A DNA stretch of 39,114 nt from JADHLJ01 sp038118725 (GCA_038118725.1 JAYOIK010000051.1:1-39114); one strand, 5' to 3'; positions 24,311-32,810 are shown, numbered from the stretch's first letter. Notes: generated by a model not told the origin, from the sequence alone. Translations and numbers: made by a program.

Positions 24311-25945
24311 ATGGCCGTATCACCCGTGGATCAGGCCGTCATTACCCGCGCCCTCATCGCCGCCGCCGATGAGATGGGGGTGAAACTCATCCGCTCGGCG
24401 CATTCTCCCGTCGTGCGGGAGGCTCAGGATTGTTCCGCCGCGATCATGGACCGCGAGGGTCGGGTGGTCGCTCAGGCCGATCTGATCCCCATTCAGCTCG
24501 GCTCGGTCACCCATACGTTTAGGGCGTGCCTGGAATTGCACCCGTTGGAAACCCTGAGGGAGGGGGATTTCCTGATCAACAACGATCCCTACGCTGGCGG
24601 TCAGCACCTTCCCGACATCTTCTTGTTCTCGCCGATCTTTCTCGACGGAACCCTGATCGGCGTCACCGCGACGGTGGTGCATCACATCGATCTCGGCGGC
24701 GGCGCGCCTGGTCTCAACCCCAATGCTGGCGACGTGCACGAGGAAGGCATTACGTTCCCACCGAGCCGCTATTCGGTGGAACGCGATTGGAAGGGTGGCC
24801 CGTTCGAACGCTTGGTGCGCGCGAATGTGCGCATGCCGGAGGCGACGATTGGCGACCTGAACGCCCAGTTCGCGGCAAACGCGGTAGGGGGGGAGCGACT
24901 GAAGGATCTTTGCCGAAAATTCGGTGTCGAGACGGTCTTCGCCGCGATGGACGAGATGCTGGACTATTCCGAACGCCGGATCCGCGCCGCGATCGCCGCC
25001 GCGCCGGATGGCGTCTATACCGGCGAGGCCTGGCTGGATGATGATGGCCGCGGCGAGGAGCCGGTTCCGGTTCGCGCGACGCTGACCATTGATGGTGACG
25101 CGATCGCCGTCGATTTCACCGGCACGGCGGAGCAGGTCCGCACCAATATGAACAGTCCCTACGCATCGTCCATTTCCTCGGCGATCGCCTGTATCAAGGC
25201 GGTTCTGACCGATCCGGACATCCCCTTCAACGAGGGAGCGGAGCGGGCTATCACGGTGACCGCGCCATATGGTTCGATCCTCAACCCGAGGCCGCCGGCG
25301 CCGGTGCGCGCGCGTCTACTGCCAAGCTATCGGGTTGTGAACTCGGTTATGAACGCGCTCGCCAAGGCGGTGCCGGACCGGGTGATAGCACCGGGTTTCG
25401 ACACCACGACGGTGAGTTGTCTGAGCCATCGCGGCGAGGCCGGTTACAATATCTATTTGGAGATTTTCGGCGGCGGGTTCGGCGCCGGGCCGGAGAACGA
25501 CGGCTGTGACGCGGTGGACTCGATGCTCTCGAACTGCTCGAACATCCCGATCGAGGCGATGGAGTCGGATTATCCGTTCTTCCGAGTGGACGACTACAGT
25601 CTGCGATCGGCGTCCGGCGGTGCCGGGCGTCAGCGTGGCGGCATGGGTTTTCAGCGGATCTATCGGATTCTGGAGGAGGACGTGACCTTCGCGACCTATG
25701 GGGACCGGTTCCGAATTGCACCGGAAGGCGTCTTCGGCGGCGCGCCGGGAGCGAAGGCGGAGACTTTCGTCGAGCGTGGTGGTCAGAAGATCCCGTTGGC
25801 TTCCAAACAACAGTTTCCGCTGGGACCCGGTGATCGGCTGGTAGTGAGAACCGGGGGCGGTGGTGGCTATGGGCCAGTGACGGAACGACCGTCGAACCTG
25901 GTATCCTCGGATGAACGCGATGGCTTCGAAGGCAATCTCGCCTAG
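24311..25945 (+). CDS. Hydantoinase B/oxoprolinase family protein (HyuB-like)
   Basis: A 544-residue partner of HyuA, which hydrolyses the phosphorylated intermediate. Starts with the typical TRALIAAADEMGVKLIRSAHS, then VREAQDCSAAIMDREGRVVAQ, HDPYAGG-like NDPYAGGQHLPD and the C-terminal GGAGRQRGGMG and GGGGYGPV glycine runs. ATG 24311 directly follows the hyuA stop (one base between), so the subunits are made together. Length is normal. The C-terminus ends soon after GGYGPVTERP, as in the family. Confidence 0.92.
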   Translation: MAVSPVDQAVITRALIAAADEMGVKLIRSAHSPVVREAQDCSAAIMDREGRVVAQADLIPIQLGSVTHTFRACLELHPLETLREGDFLINNDPYAGGQHLPDIFLFSPIFLDGTLIGVTATVVHHIDLGGGAPGLNPNAGDVHEEGITFPPSRYSVERDWKGGPFERLVRANVRMPEATIGDLNAQFAANAVGGERLKDLCRKFGVETVFAAMDEMLDYSERRIRAAIAAAPDGVYTGEAWLDDDGRGEEPVPVRATLTIDGDAIAVDFTGTAEQVRTNMNSPYASSISSAIACIKAVLTDPDIPFNEGAERAITVTAPYGSILNPRPPAPVRARLLPSYRVVNSVMNALAKAVPDRVIAPGFDTTTVSCLSHRGEAGYNIYLEIFGGGFGAGPENDGCDAVDSMLSNCSNIPIEAMESDYPFFRVDDYSLRSASGGAGRQRGGMGFQRIYRILEEDVTFATYGDRFRIAPEGVFGGAPGAKAETFVERGGQKIPLASKQQFPLGPGDRLVVRTGGGGGYGPVTERPSNLVSSDERDGFEGNLA

Positions 25946-26007
25946 CTTGGTCGGGGACGCGTCGGGCGGCGTGAAAATCTCGCGTCGTTGCATTGGCACA
26001 CTCATGA

Positions 26008-26035
26008 TTGTGTTTCGCGAAAATAGCGACATAAT
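26008..26035 (+). promoter_or_regulatory. Candidate promoter upstream of PAS-like gene
   Basis: TTGTGT (26008-26013) and CATAAT (26030-26035, 5/6 match to TATAAT) are separated by 16 nt in an AT-rich block that stands out from its surroundings. The -35 match is weak (3/6). It would give a leader of about 45 nt to the PAS-like gene and separate it from hyuAB. Confidence 0.3.
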
Positions 26036-26086
26036 TGTATTATTAGGTTCGACGGGGCCGACCAACGAGGGGTGGACACGGATTTT

Positions 26087-26674
26087 ATGCGACGCGAGGT
26101 GCTAAGCAAGAGTTATCCAGGTCTGCCCAGAGACGTGAAGGTTGTTGTTGCTCCACAGGAAGCCGATATTCCCGACCCGCGACTGAAGGCGCTGTTCAAC
26201 CGTTGGAAGACCAACCAATTGGTCACCAAGCATGGTCTGGTCAGCAAGGACATCATCGAGGAACCGGAGTTCCTGCCGCTGCTCCGCAATGTCATGTTGC
26301 TGGAGATCGAAAGACCCACGCCTTTTGAGTTCGACTATGTCTACCGGATCTATGGTGGCGAAATCGCCGAACGGTATGGGCAGGACATGACCGGCAAGAG
26401 GACCAGCGATTTTCCGAGCCCCGTCGCCAAGCTGTTCCTGGATTTGTATGAGATGGCCATCGATTGCCGAGCGCCGCTCTATAGCGAGCACGCGCCGCCG
26501 TTGAATGTCGACGTGGTTCTTTGGGAGCGATTGATCTTGCCGCTTGGCGACGAGGCGGTCGACTGGATCATGACGGTGAATCTGCCCAAGGGAAGCCGCA
26601 AAAAGGCCGAGCAGGAGGCCGAGGGAAAATCCGGAAAATCGGACGACGGACAGGGTGTCTTTTATCTGGATTGA
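26087..26674 (+). CDS. PAS-fold (PAS_5-like) hypothetical protein
   Basis: About 195 residues, cytosolic. DPRLKALFNRWKTNQ at the N-terminus and FDYVYRIYGGEIAERYGQDMTGKRTSDF in the middle match the conserved signature of small alphaproteobacterial proteins with a PAS-like fold, in which YRIYG and GxELTG-type motifs are characteristic. A lysine/glutamate-rich low-complexity tail (about 170-190) follows. No output domain is attached. The start is uncertain: ATG 26087 has GAGGGG some 14 nt upstream, GTG 26072 is in frame but has no room for a ribosome site. Orphan sensor; role unknown. Confidence 0.75.
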   Translation: MRREVLSKSYPGLPRDVKVVVAPQEADIPDPRLKALFNRWKTNQLVTKHGLVSKDIIEEPEFLPLLRNVMLLEIERPTPFEFDYVYRIYGGEIAERYGQDMTGKRTSDFPSPVAKLFLDLYEMAIDCRAPLYSEHAPPLNVDVVLWERLILPLGDEAVDWIMTVNLPKGSRKKAEQEAEGKSGKSDDGQGVFYLD

Positions 26675-26707
26675 CGCGCCTGTTGGGTTTCGCCAGACAC
26701 TGTTTCG

Positions 26708-27652
26708 TTACTTCATATAGTGTGATTCCTTGCCCTTGACCGCCGCGACAAGGGTCTGATTGATCGGTGTCGGTATGCCATGCGTCTGGCCCAGTCGGAC
26801 GACGGCGCCGGCGATGGTGTCGACCTCGGTGGGCCGTTCGTTGAGCAGGTCGGCGCAAAGGCTGGACTTGCTGGCGCCGGTGCCGTCCGGGCTCACCAGG
26901 GGGGCGAGGATTTCCTGTTTCTCGGCGTTGCTCAAGGCAATGCCCTCGGCGCCGGCGACTAGGGCGGCTTCTTCCATCGCGCCGATGCAGACCGCTTGTA
27001 GTTCGGGGATCGCCATCATCTCCTGGGAAGTAAGATTGGTAACGCCCGAGGCCGCGCTGAGCGCCACATTGGCGAGGAACTTCTTCCACATGACCCGGCG
27101 CAACTCACCGCTCGCATGGGTTTCGAGGCCCGCGGCGCTAAACGCGGCGGCGATCCGGCTTGCGCGCTCGGACAGGCCCGGTTCCAACTCGCCGACATAG
27201 GAAGGCAGATTGCCAAAGTTGCGCACGACGCCGGGCTCCACCACGGTCGCGCCTTGAGCGGTAACGCCGCCCAACACCCGTTCCAACCCTATGACGGACC
27301 CGATATTCTCCTCGTTGCCGAGCCCGTTTTGGAAGCTGATCGCGACGGTGTCCGGACCGAATAGCCCCGCGCCGGCGCGTACCGCCTGAATGGTGTCCAT
27401 TGCCTTGGTCTGGACGATCACCACGTCCACCGGCCCCACGGACGCGGGCTCCGTCGTAACGGGTACGGAGATGGCGCGATCACCACCATGGCCGACAATC
27501 CTCAACCCGTTGGTGCGGATCGAGGAGACATGGCTTTCCTTGCGGTCGATCAGGGTGACGTCGAGACCGCCCTCGCGCAGCATCGCGCCGAACAATCCCC
27601 CAATCGCGCCGGCGCCGAGAACCGCGACCCTGGGCCAAGGTTTGGATGTCAT
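26708..27652 (-). CDS. Ketopantoate reductase family protein (PanE/ApbA)
   Basis: A 314-residue NADPH-dependent 2-hydroxyacid dehydrogenase. The N-terminal VLGAGAIGGLFGAML is the nucleotide loop, followed by DVVIVQTKAM and QNGLGNEE. The catalytic Lys is in WKKFLANVALSAASG. The C-terminal LNERPTEVDTIAGAVV is diagnostic of the family. The real job in E. coli is ketopantoate to pantoate for CoA synthesis, but many genomes carry several paralogues with other 2-oxoacid substrates. Divergent from the fused CoA transferase across 172 bp, which suggests a carboxylate pathway rather than vitamin synthesis. Confidence 0.9.
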   Translation of the reverse strand: MTSKPWPRVAVLGAGAIGGLFGAMLREGGLDVTLIDRKESHVSSIRTNGLRIVGHGGDRAISVPVTTEPASVGPVDVVIVQTKAMDTIQAVRAGAGLFGPDTVAISFQNGLGNEENIGSVIGLERVLGGVTAQGATVVEPGVVRNFGNLPSYVGELEPGLSERASRIAAAFSAAGLETHASGELRRVMWKKFLANVALSAASGVTNLTSQEMMAIPELQAVCIGAMEEAALVAGAEGIALSNAEKQEILAPLVSPDGTGASKSSLCADLLNERPTEVDTIAGAVVRLGQTHGIPTPINQTLVAAVKGKESHYMK

Positions 27653-27824
27653 TTCCGACTCTCCACGTTGTCTTGTCGACGCCGTCAGTTTTCGTTGTGC
27701 GAAGGGTCCTGTCCAGAGGCCGGTTCACTCATCCGTGTTTATTCGCTTCTTGCTCCATCGCCGCTGTGGCATTTGAATGCGGAGCCATTCCGGCTTTCAC
27801 CCGTGGCATGAAAGTCCCCCGACG

Positions 27825-29357
27825 ATGACCCGACAGAACAAGTTCATGGATGCCGATGGCGCCGCGATGCTGGTGCCGGACGGCGCGACGGTCGGCCTCG
27901 TCGGCGGTGGCGGTGGGTTGCTTGAAGCCGACACCGTCATGGGTGCGATCGAGGCGCGGTTTCTCTCCGGAAAAGGGCCCAGGGATCTAACGCTGGTTCA
28001 CGCGCTCGGGATTGGTGACCGGGCGGCGCGTGGCCTCAATCGGTTCGCTCATGAGGGCATGGTGCGCCGGGTAATCGGCGGCCATTGGGTTTGGTCGCCC
28101 CGGATGCAGGCGCTGGCGAAGGAAGAAAAGATCGAGGCCTATGTCCTGCCCGGCGGCGTGGTTATGCAGCAGTGGCGCGAGATCGGCGCCAAGCGGCCCG
28201 GGCTGACTACCCATGTCGGGCTCGGAACCTTCATCGATCCAAGGTTTGGCGGGGGGCGGATGAATGCAAGCGCCAAGGAGGATCTGGTTGAACGGGTCGA
28301 GATCGACGGTCGCGAGTGGCTACGTTATCGACCTTTCCCCATCGATGTGGCGATCATTCGTGGCAGTTTCGCCGACCCCGACGGGAACATCAGCCTGGCG
28401 CAAGAAGCCGCGACCCTGGACGTCTACGCGCTTGCCATGGCGGCCAGGAATTCCGGCGGCAAGGTGATCGCCCAGGTGCGCCACGCCGTACCTCGGGGCG
28501 GGATCTCCGCTAATCTGGTGCGGGTTCCCGGAGCCATCGTCGACGCGGTCGTGGTCGCGCCGGATCAGCCGCTCAGCCACGAGGTCTTTCACGACCCGAC
28601 CTTGACCGGGGAGTCCTGGGGAGAGCCGCCTGAAACCGGCGAAATAGAGCTCAATGTTCGGACCGCCATCGCGCGACGGGCGGCGGCGGAACTCCGTGAC
28701 GGGGCGGTGATCAATTACGGCTTCGGCATTCCGGACGCGATTGCCAAGATCGTGGCGGCGCGCGGCGACAGTGCCCGCTATTGTCAGACGATCGAACACG
28801 GAACCTATGGCGGCAGCTTGCTGGACGGTACCAGTTTCGGTTACGCGCGTCATGCGACGGCGATGATCGACGCGCCGTCTCAGTTTGATTTCTACTCCGG
28901 CGGCGGCCTGGATATCGCCTTTCTCGGCATGGGCGAATTGGACGCCGAGGGCAATGTCAATGTCTCCAAACTGGGGGGCGTGACGGTGGGGCCCGGGGGC
29001 TTTATCGATATCGCCCAGAACGCCCGTAAGGTTGTGTTCTGTGGCACTTTCGAGGCCAAGGGCGTTGGATTATCGATTGGCGACGGCCGCCTCATTGTCG
29101 ACCGTCCCGGCGAGGTTCAAAAAATGGTTTCCGCCGTCGAGCAGATCACTTTCAGTGGCCCACAAGCGGTGAAATCCGACCAGGAGGTCGTTTATGTTAC
29201 CGAGCGGGCGGTGTTCCGCCTGGTCTCGGAAGGCCTCGTGCTGTCCGAGGTCGCTCCGGGCGTGGACGTCAAGGGCGATGTCCTCGATCGCATGGGCTTC
29301 GCGCCGTTGATTCCCGAAACGCCCAAGATCATGGATGCCGCGCATTTCACGGCGTGA
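27825..29357 (+). CDS. Acyl-CoA:acetate/3-oxoacid CoA transferase, fused subunits
   Basis: A 510-residue family I CoA transferase with alpha-like (about 1-270) and beta-like (about 275-510) halves in one chain, as in propionate CoA-transferases and SCOT. The catalytic Glu is E324 in the ExGxxGG motif (IEHGTYGG). The alpha half has GGGGGLLEADTV and the coil GGHWVWSPRM. It moves CoA from acetyl- or succinyl-CoA to a short-chain acid in the cytosol. ATG 27825 was chosen; upstream in-frame ATGs give unlikely extensions. Together with the BKACE gene it points to 3-oxoacid breakdown. The preferred acid is unknown. Confidence 0.9.
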   Translation: MTRQNKFMDADGAAMLVPDGATVGLVGGGGGLLEADTVMGAIEARFLSGKGPRDLTLVHALGIGDRAARGLNRFAHEGMVRRVIGGHWVWSPRMQALAKEEKIEAYVLPGGVVMQQWREIGAKRPGLTTHVGLGTFIDPRFGGGRMNASAKEDLVERVEIDGREWLRYRPFPIDVAIIRGSFADPDGNISLAQEAATLDVYALAMAARNSGGKVIAQVRHAVPRGGISANLVRVPGAIVDAVVVAPDQPLSHEVFHDPTLTGESWGEPPETGEIELNVRTAIARRAAAELRDGAVINYGFGIPDAIAKIVAARGDSARYCQTIEHGTYGGSLLDGTSFGYARHATAMIDAPSQFDFYSGGGLDIAFLGMGELDAEGNVNVSKLGGVTVGPGGFIDIAQNARKVVFCGTFEAKGVGLSIGDGRLIVDRPGEVQKMVSAVEQITFSGPQAVKSDQEVVYVTERAVFRLVSEGLVLSEVAPGVDVKGDVLDRMGFAPLIPETPKIMDAAHFTA

Positions 29358-29418
29358 TGCGGGTTCCAGGACCTCGTGGAAGGTGTTTACGCGGGGGGAG
29401 GGCGGCGTTCTCAACCCC

Positions 29419-29964
29419 TCAATCCGGTAACACCTTTTCTATCGCGGCGGTCAGCTTGTCCGCGTCGGGCGCGGTGGTCGGCGCGAACCAGTCAACCGCC
29501 TTGCCTTCCGTGTCCAACAGGATCTTGTGGAAGTTCCATCGCGGCACCGACAGCGCGCCGAGCTCCTCGCCGGCCCATTTATAGAACGGATGAGCGCCGT
29601 TGCCGCTGACCACTTCCTTGGCGGTCATCGGGAAATCGATGTCGAAATTGACTTCGCAGAAGCTTTTGATCTCGGCTTCGGAACCAGGCTCCTGGCCGCC
29701 GAAATCATTTGACGGCACGCCGAGCACGACAAGACCACGGTCGCGGTACTTCTCCCAAAGGCTCTGCAGACCGGCATATTGAGGCGTGAAGCCACAGCGC
29801 GACGCGGTATTGACCACCAGCACCGCCTTGCCGCGGTACTCGGACAGCGAGAGCGGCTGGCCCTCGATCGAAGTGAAATTGAACACAGGTACGCTCCCGG
29901 CTTGCGCGACCCCGGCGAGAAACAGGCCGAGCGCGAGGATGAAAATTCTTCCGATCAATGGCAT
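29419..29964 (-). CDS. Glutathione peroxidase family protein, predicted exported
   Basis: A 181-residue thioredoxin-fold peroxidase. A signal peptide with hydrophobic IFILALGLFLAGVA and cleavage after AQA directs it to the periplasm. Peroxidatic Cys57 is in NTASRCGFTPQY (Cys, not selenocysteine). Q91 (FGGQEPG) and W143-N144 (PRWNFHKILL) complete the active site. C103 (SFCEVNF) could be the resolving cysteine, as in thioredoxin-dependent members. It reduces peroxides; the electron donor in the periplasm is unknown. It converges with the CoA transferase gene at 61 bp. Confidence 0.92.
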   Translation of the reverse strand: MPLIGRIFILALGLFLAGVAQAGSVPVFNFTSIEGQPLSLSEYRGKAVLVVNTASRCGFTPQYAGLQSLWEKYRDRGLVVLGVPSNDFGGQEPGSEAEIKSFCEVNFDIDFPMTAKEVVSGNGAHPFYKWAGEELGALSVPRWNFHKILLDTEGKAVDWFAPTTAPDADKLTAAIEKVLPD

Positions 29965-30014
29965 GGCGCAACCTCCATGCTCTTGTTACGTCGTTTCGGC
30001 TCGATGGATCACAT

Positions 30015-30923
30015 CTACCGCCACAGCAGCAACACGATAATCCCGGCGATGATTGCCAAAATGCCGAGAAACTCCATTCGGTTGGTCTTCTCCTTGAAGA
30101 AGAAATATGACGCGGCGAAGGTGAAGACCAACTCGATCTGACCCAACGCACGGACATAGGCGACGTTCTGGATGGTCATCGCGGTGAACCAACAGGCCGA
30201 GCCGAGCATGCCGCTTAGGCCCACGAGGCCGGCGATCTTCCAGTTTCGCAGGACGCGGGTGATCTCTCCCGGCTCGCGCGCCCGCAGATAGACGCCCATG
30301 ATGACCGCTTGTACCGCGGTGACGCAGGCGAGCGTGAAGGCGGCCTGCATAAGGAAACCCTCGCCGCCAAGCGCCAGGGAGGACGCTCGATAGGCGACGG
30401 CGGAGATCCCGAAGGCCGCGCCCGAGGCGATGCCGATCAGCGCGGTCTTCTGGGTCAGCGACGTCAAAAGCCCCTTCATGCCGGTTTCTTGGCGTGCTTG
30501 GGAGATCGCCATCACGCCGACAAGGCTGACCATGATGCCGACCACGGCGCCGGTGGTGAGGGTGTCGCCGAGGATCACCAGCCCGAATATGGCGGCCTGC
30601 ACCGTTTCGGTCTTGGAATAGGTTGTGCCGACCGCGAAGTTTCGGAACGAAAACAGATAGACCAAAAGCGCCGTGGCGACGATCTGGGTGACGCCGCCGA
30701 TCACGCCGTAGATCGCGAAGCGCAGGTTCGGCTCGGGCAGGGTGAAATCCATGCCCTTGTGCAGGAACAACGCGTAGAGGATCGCGAAGGGTACCGCGTA
30801 AACGAAACGGGCCGAGGTCGCTCCGGCGGTACTGAGCTTTGATTTCAAGTGCTTCTGTAGCGCCGAGCGCACGTTCTGAGAGAACGCCGCCGCGATGGTG
30901 ACCGGGATCCATAACTCAAACAT
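30015..30923 (-). CDS. EamA/DMT family transporter
   Basis: A 302-residue inner-membrane protein with about ten predicted helices in two EamA-like repeats; each ends with a helix such as GAVVGIMVSLVGVMAI or FLGILAIIAGIIVLLLWR. The pattern fits drug/metabolite transporters with ten segments. YSKTETVQAAIFGLVILGD and RALGQIELVFTFAASYFFF are the helix-3/4 and 8/9 signatures. Solute unknown. 50 bp upstream of the peroxidase gene on the same strand; possibly co-transcribed. An inverted repeat stands in its divergent spacer with the TerB-like gene. Confidence 0.9.
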   Translation of the reverse strand: MFELWIPVTIAAAFSQNVRSALQKHLKSKLSTAGATSARFVYAVPFAILYALFLHKGMDFTLPEPNLRFAIYGVIGGVTQIVATALLVYLFSFRNFAVGTTYSKTETVQAAIFGLVILGDTLTTGAVVGIMVSLVGVMAISQARQETGMKGLLTSLTQKTALIGIASGAAFGISAVAYRASSLALGGEGFLMQAAFTLACVTAVQAVIMGVYLRAREPGEITRVLRNWKIAGLVGLSGMLGSACWFTAMTIQNVAYVRALGQIELVFTFAASYFFFKEKTNRMEFLGILAIIAGIIVLLLWR

Positions 30924-30977
30924 TCGAGGACTCGTGGGGATATTGAATTGGATTGGCCCATACGGGGGCGAAGTCGC

Positions 30978-31004
30978 CGCCGCGTCAACCTAAATCACGC
31001 GGCG
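30978..31004. repeat. Inverted repeat CGCCGCGT-N11-ACGCGGCG
   Basis: A perfect 8-bp inverted repeat with an 11-nt loop in the divergent spacer of the EamA and TerB-like genes. No T-run follows in either direction, so it is not a standard terminator. It could be an operator for a dimeric regulator or a leader hairpin. Confidence 0.5.
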
Positions 31005-31080
31005 CGGATTGCGGGGTCGCGAGCAACCGGGCCGGGTGATAGCATCCAAGCAAATGATACCGACCAGCCCGGAGACCCCG

Positions 31081-31530
31081 ATGGCCATGGATCTGCGCGC
31101 CAAACTGAGGGATGAGCTTGCCCGCTATCGAAATCGGGAGTTCCTTAAGGCGATGATGGCGGTCTGCGCGTTGACAGCGCTGGCGGGCGGAGAGCTTCGG
31201 CTCACCGAGAAGTACGAGGTCGAGCGGATCATCGAGACCACCCCGGCGCTGCGCGTGTTTGATCCGTACAAGTCGGTGGCGATTTTCGACGACTATGTCC
31301 ATGCCATTCGCGAGGAGGACCGGGCCAAGGTTCTTAGGGTGTTGAACAACAAAATCGCGCGTTTCGCCTTCGACTATAAGGCGTCTCGCACATTGCTTCG
31401 GGGAGCTTATCTGGTCATCGCCGCGGACGATGAAATCACCGAGGCCGAACTCGCCGAGTTCAACCGCATCGCCCTATTGCTCGAACATCATCCCCAGACG
31501 TTCTGGGAAACCAAGGATCGGTGGGTTTAG
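31081..31530 (+). CDS. TerB-like (tellurite-resistance family) protein
   Basis: A 149-residue helical cytosolic protein. The paired blocks AVCALTALAGGELRLTEKYEV and GAYLVIAADDEITEAELAEF are the acidic-loop repeats of the TerB/DjlA N-terminal fold, which may bind a metal. ATG 31081 has GGAGA 5 nt upstream. It stands alone in its strand run, so no other Ter genes support a tellurite role. The C-terminal FNRIALLLEHHPQTFWE is family-like. Function otherwise unknown. Confidence 0.82.
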   Translation: MAMDLRAKLRDELARYRNREFLKAMMAVCALTALAGGELRLTEKYEVERIIETTPALRVFDPYKSVAIFDDYVHAIREEDRAKVLRVLNNKIARFAFDYKASRTLLRGAYLVIAADDEITEAELAEFNRIALLLEHHPQTFWETKDRWV

Positions 31531-31563
31531 CCGAGGCGGTAGTTTCCGGGAGTCACTTCTGCC

Positions 31564-31585
31564 GTATCCCCGACGCGGGTCGGGG
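31564..31585 (+). repeat. REP-like hairpin, copy 1
   Basis: GTAT followed by CCCCGAC-GCGG-GTCGGGG, a perfect 7-bp stem with a 4-nt loop. It is in the convergent gap between the TerB-like gene and pyrF. A reverse-complement copy lies about 100 nt downstream (31686-31707), 19 of 22 bases matching and only the loop differing. Confidence 0.7.
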
Positions 31586-31685
31586 TCGACACCCGAAACC
31601 GTGGATGGTGACGGTTGGTTGATCACGGTCAGCGTCGCTCCGAATTGCTCCACTAGCTGTCAATGCTTACCGCTACAGGCGCCGG

Positions 31686-31707
31686 CCCCGACCTATGTCG
31701 GGGATAC
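31686..31707 (-). repeat. REP-like hairpin, copy 2 (inverted)
   Basis: CCCCGAC-CTAT-GTCGGGG then ATAC: the reverse complement of copy 1 at 31564-31585. The two copies form an inverted REP doublet (REPIN) that could fold as one long hairpin. It is 18 bp from the pyrF stop and may also end transcription from both sides. Confidence 0.7.
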
Positions 31708-31724
31708 CGACAATTTCGGCGTTG

Positions 31725-32657
31725 TTAAGCCCGCCGAGCCAGGGCCTCGCGCAGGCCGTTCACCGCCTGGTCAACCGCGCCGTCGATCGCGGCTTCCCAG
31801 GTCTTGGCGTTCTCGGTTTCACCGTCGGCTGGAAACAGGACCGCGCGGGAGGAGTTGACGATCCCGCCCTCGGGACCGTTCGGGCCGGCGACGAAACTCC
31901 GAACCGCGTCATCCGCGCCACCCCCTTGGGCGCCGTAGCCCGGTATGAGGAAGGGCACATTCGGCAATATCCCCCGGATTTCCTCGCCTTGCTTGGGATA
32001 GGTCGCGCCGACGACGATGCCGAGTGACGACCAGCCGGTTTCCGGGCCCGCTAGGTCGGACGCGAGGTCCCCCAGGGACTCGGCGATCCGCCCGGACAGG
32101 CTCTGGTTGCCGATTTGCAGATCCTGATAGTCGCCGGAGCCGGGATTGCTGGTCTTGACCAGGATGAACACGCCCGTGCCGTTCTCGCGAGCGACGTTGA
32201 GATAGGGCTCCAGCGTGTCGCGCCCGAGAAACGGGCTGATGGTCAGCGCCTCGGAACGCAGCGGCGCGTCGTCGGCCAGATAGGCCTCGGCATAGGCGGT
32301 GGCGGTGGAGCCGATATCACCGCGCTTGGCGTCCATCAAAACCATCAGGCCCCGATCATGGGCGTGGCGCACGATTTGATCGAGCATCTGGATCCCACGC
32401 CAGCCCATGCGCTCAAAGAACGCGGACTGCGGCTTGACGATGGCGACGCGTCCCTCCAGCCGATCCAGGACAGCCGCCAGATACGCTCCGACCGCGGGCG
32501 CCGTGCGCGCGTCATCCGGCGTCATCGGCCCGTCGCGAAACAGTGGCGGGATCTTGTCGAGATAAGGATCCAGCCCAACGCAAAGCGGATTACCGAGTTC
32601 CCGAACCCGCTTGATCAACTGGTCGCCGAAATGCCCCGCGTTGGAAGTCCCCGCCAC
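31725..32657 (-). CDS. pyrF: Orotidine-5'-phosphate decarboxylase, type 2
   Basis: A 310-residue type 2 OMP decarboxylase, the last step of UMP synthesis, cytosolic. The core motif DAKRGDIGSTATAYAEAYL carries the catalytic Asp-Lys-Asp set. NPLCVGLDPYLDKIP, VKPQSAFFERMG, ISPFLGRDTLEPYL and PGYGAQGGG are typical of the longer type 2 enzymes. The start is GTG 32657, with GGAGAGAG upstream; an in-frame extension of 32 residues to 32753 is not supported by a ribosome site or by family length. It stands alone, divergent from the DadA-like gene. Confidence 0.92.
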   Translation of the reverse strand: MAGTSNAGHFGDQLIKRVRELGNPLCVGLDPYLDKIPPLFRDGPMTPDDARTAPAVGAYLAAVLDRLEGRVAIVKPQSAFFERMGWRGIQMLDQIVRHAHDRGLMVLMDAKRGDIGSTATAYAEAYLADDAPLRSEALTISPFLGRDTLEPYLNVARENGTGVFILVKTSNPGSGDYQDLQIGNQSLSGRIAESLGDLASDLAGPETGWSSLGIVVGATYPKQGEEIRGILPNVPFLIPGYGAQGGGADDAVRSFVAGPNGPEGGIVNSSRAVLFPADGETENAKTWEAAIDGAVDQAVNGLREALARRA

Positions 32658-32753
32658 GTCGCTCTCTCCGTTGCTGTTCGAATGGGGTTCAGATACGGGG
32701 ATTCGGTCGATGAGTCCACGGCGGAGGTGGGACGGTTCACGTAGCTCAACCAC

Positions 32754-32810
32754 GTCATCCCGCCCTTTGGCGGAATGACGCGATGTTATAAGAGGATCAC
32801 GGGATGACGA
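32754..32810. repeat. REP-like palindrome with partial third arm
   Basis: CGTCATCCCGCC-CTTT-GGCGGAATGACG (32754-32781) is a 12-bp inverted repeat with one mismatch and a 4-nt loop. A further copy of one arm, CGGGATGACG, lies at 32801-32810. The CGTCATCCC arm is a familiar intergenic motif in alphaproteobacteria. It lies in the 227-bp divergent spacer between pyrF and the DadA-like gene. Different sequence from the hairpins at 31564-31707. Confidence 0.65.

Noticed and set aside
22576..24312. A 578-codon minus-strand frame across hyuA
   Set aside because: Same effect: low-complexity, Arg/Gly-rich product with no domain, opposite a complete HyuA.
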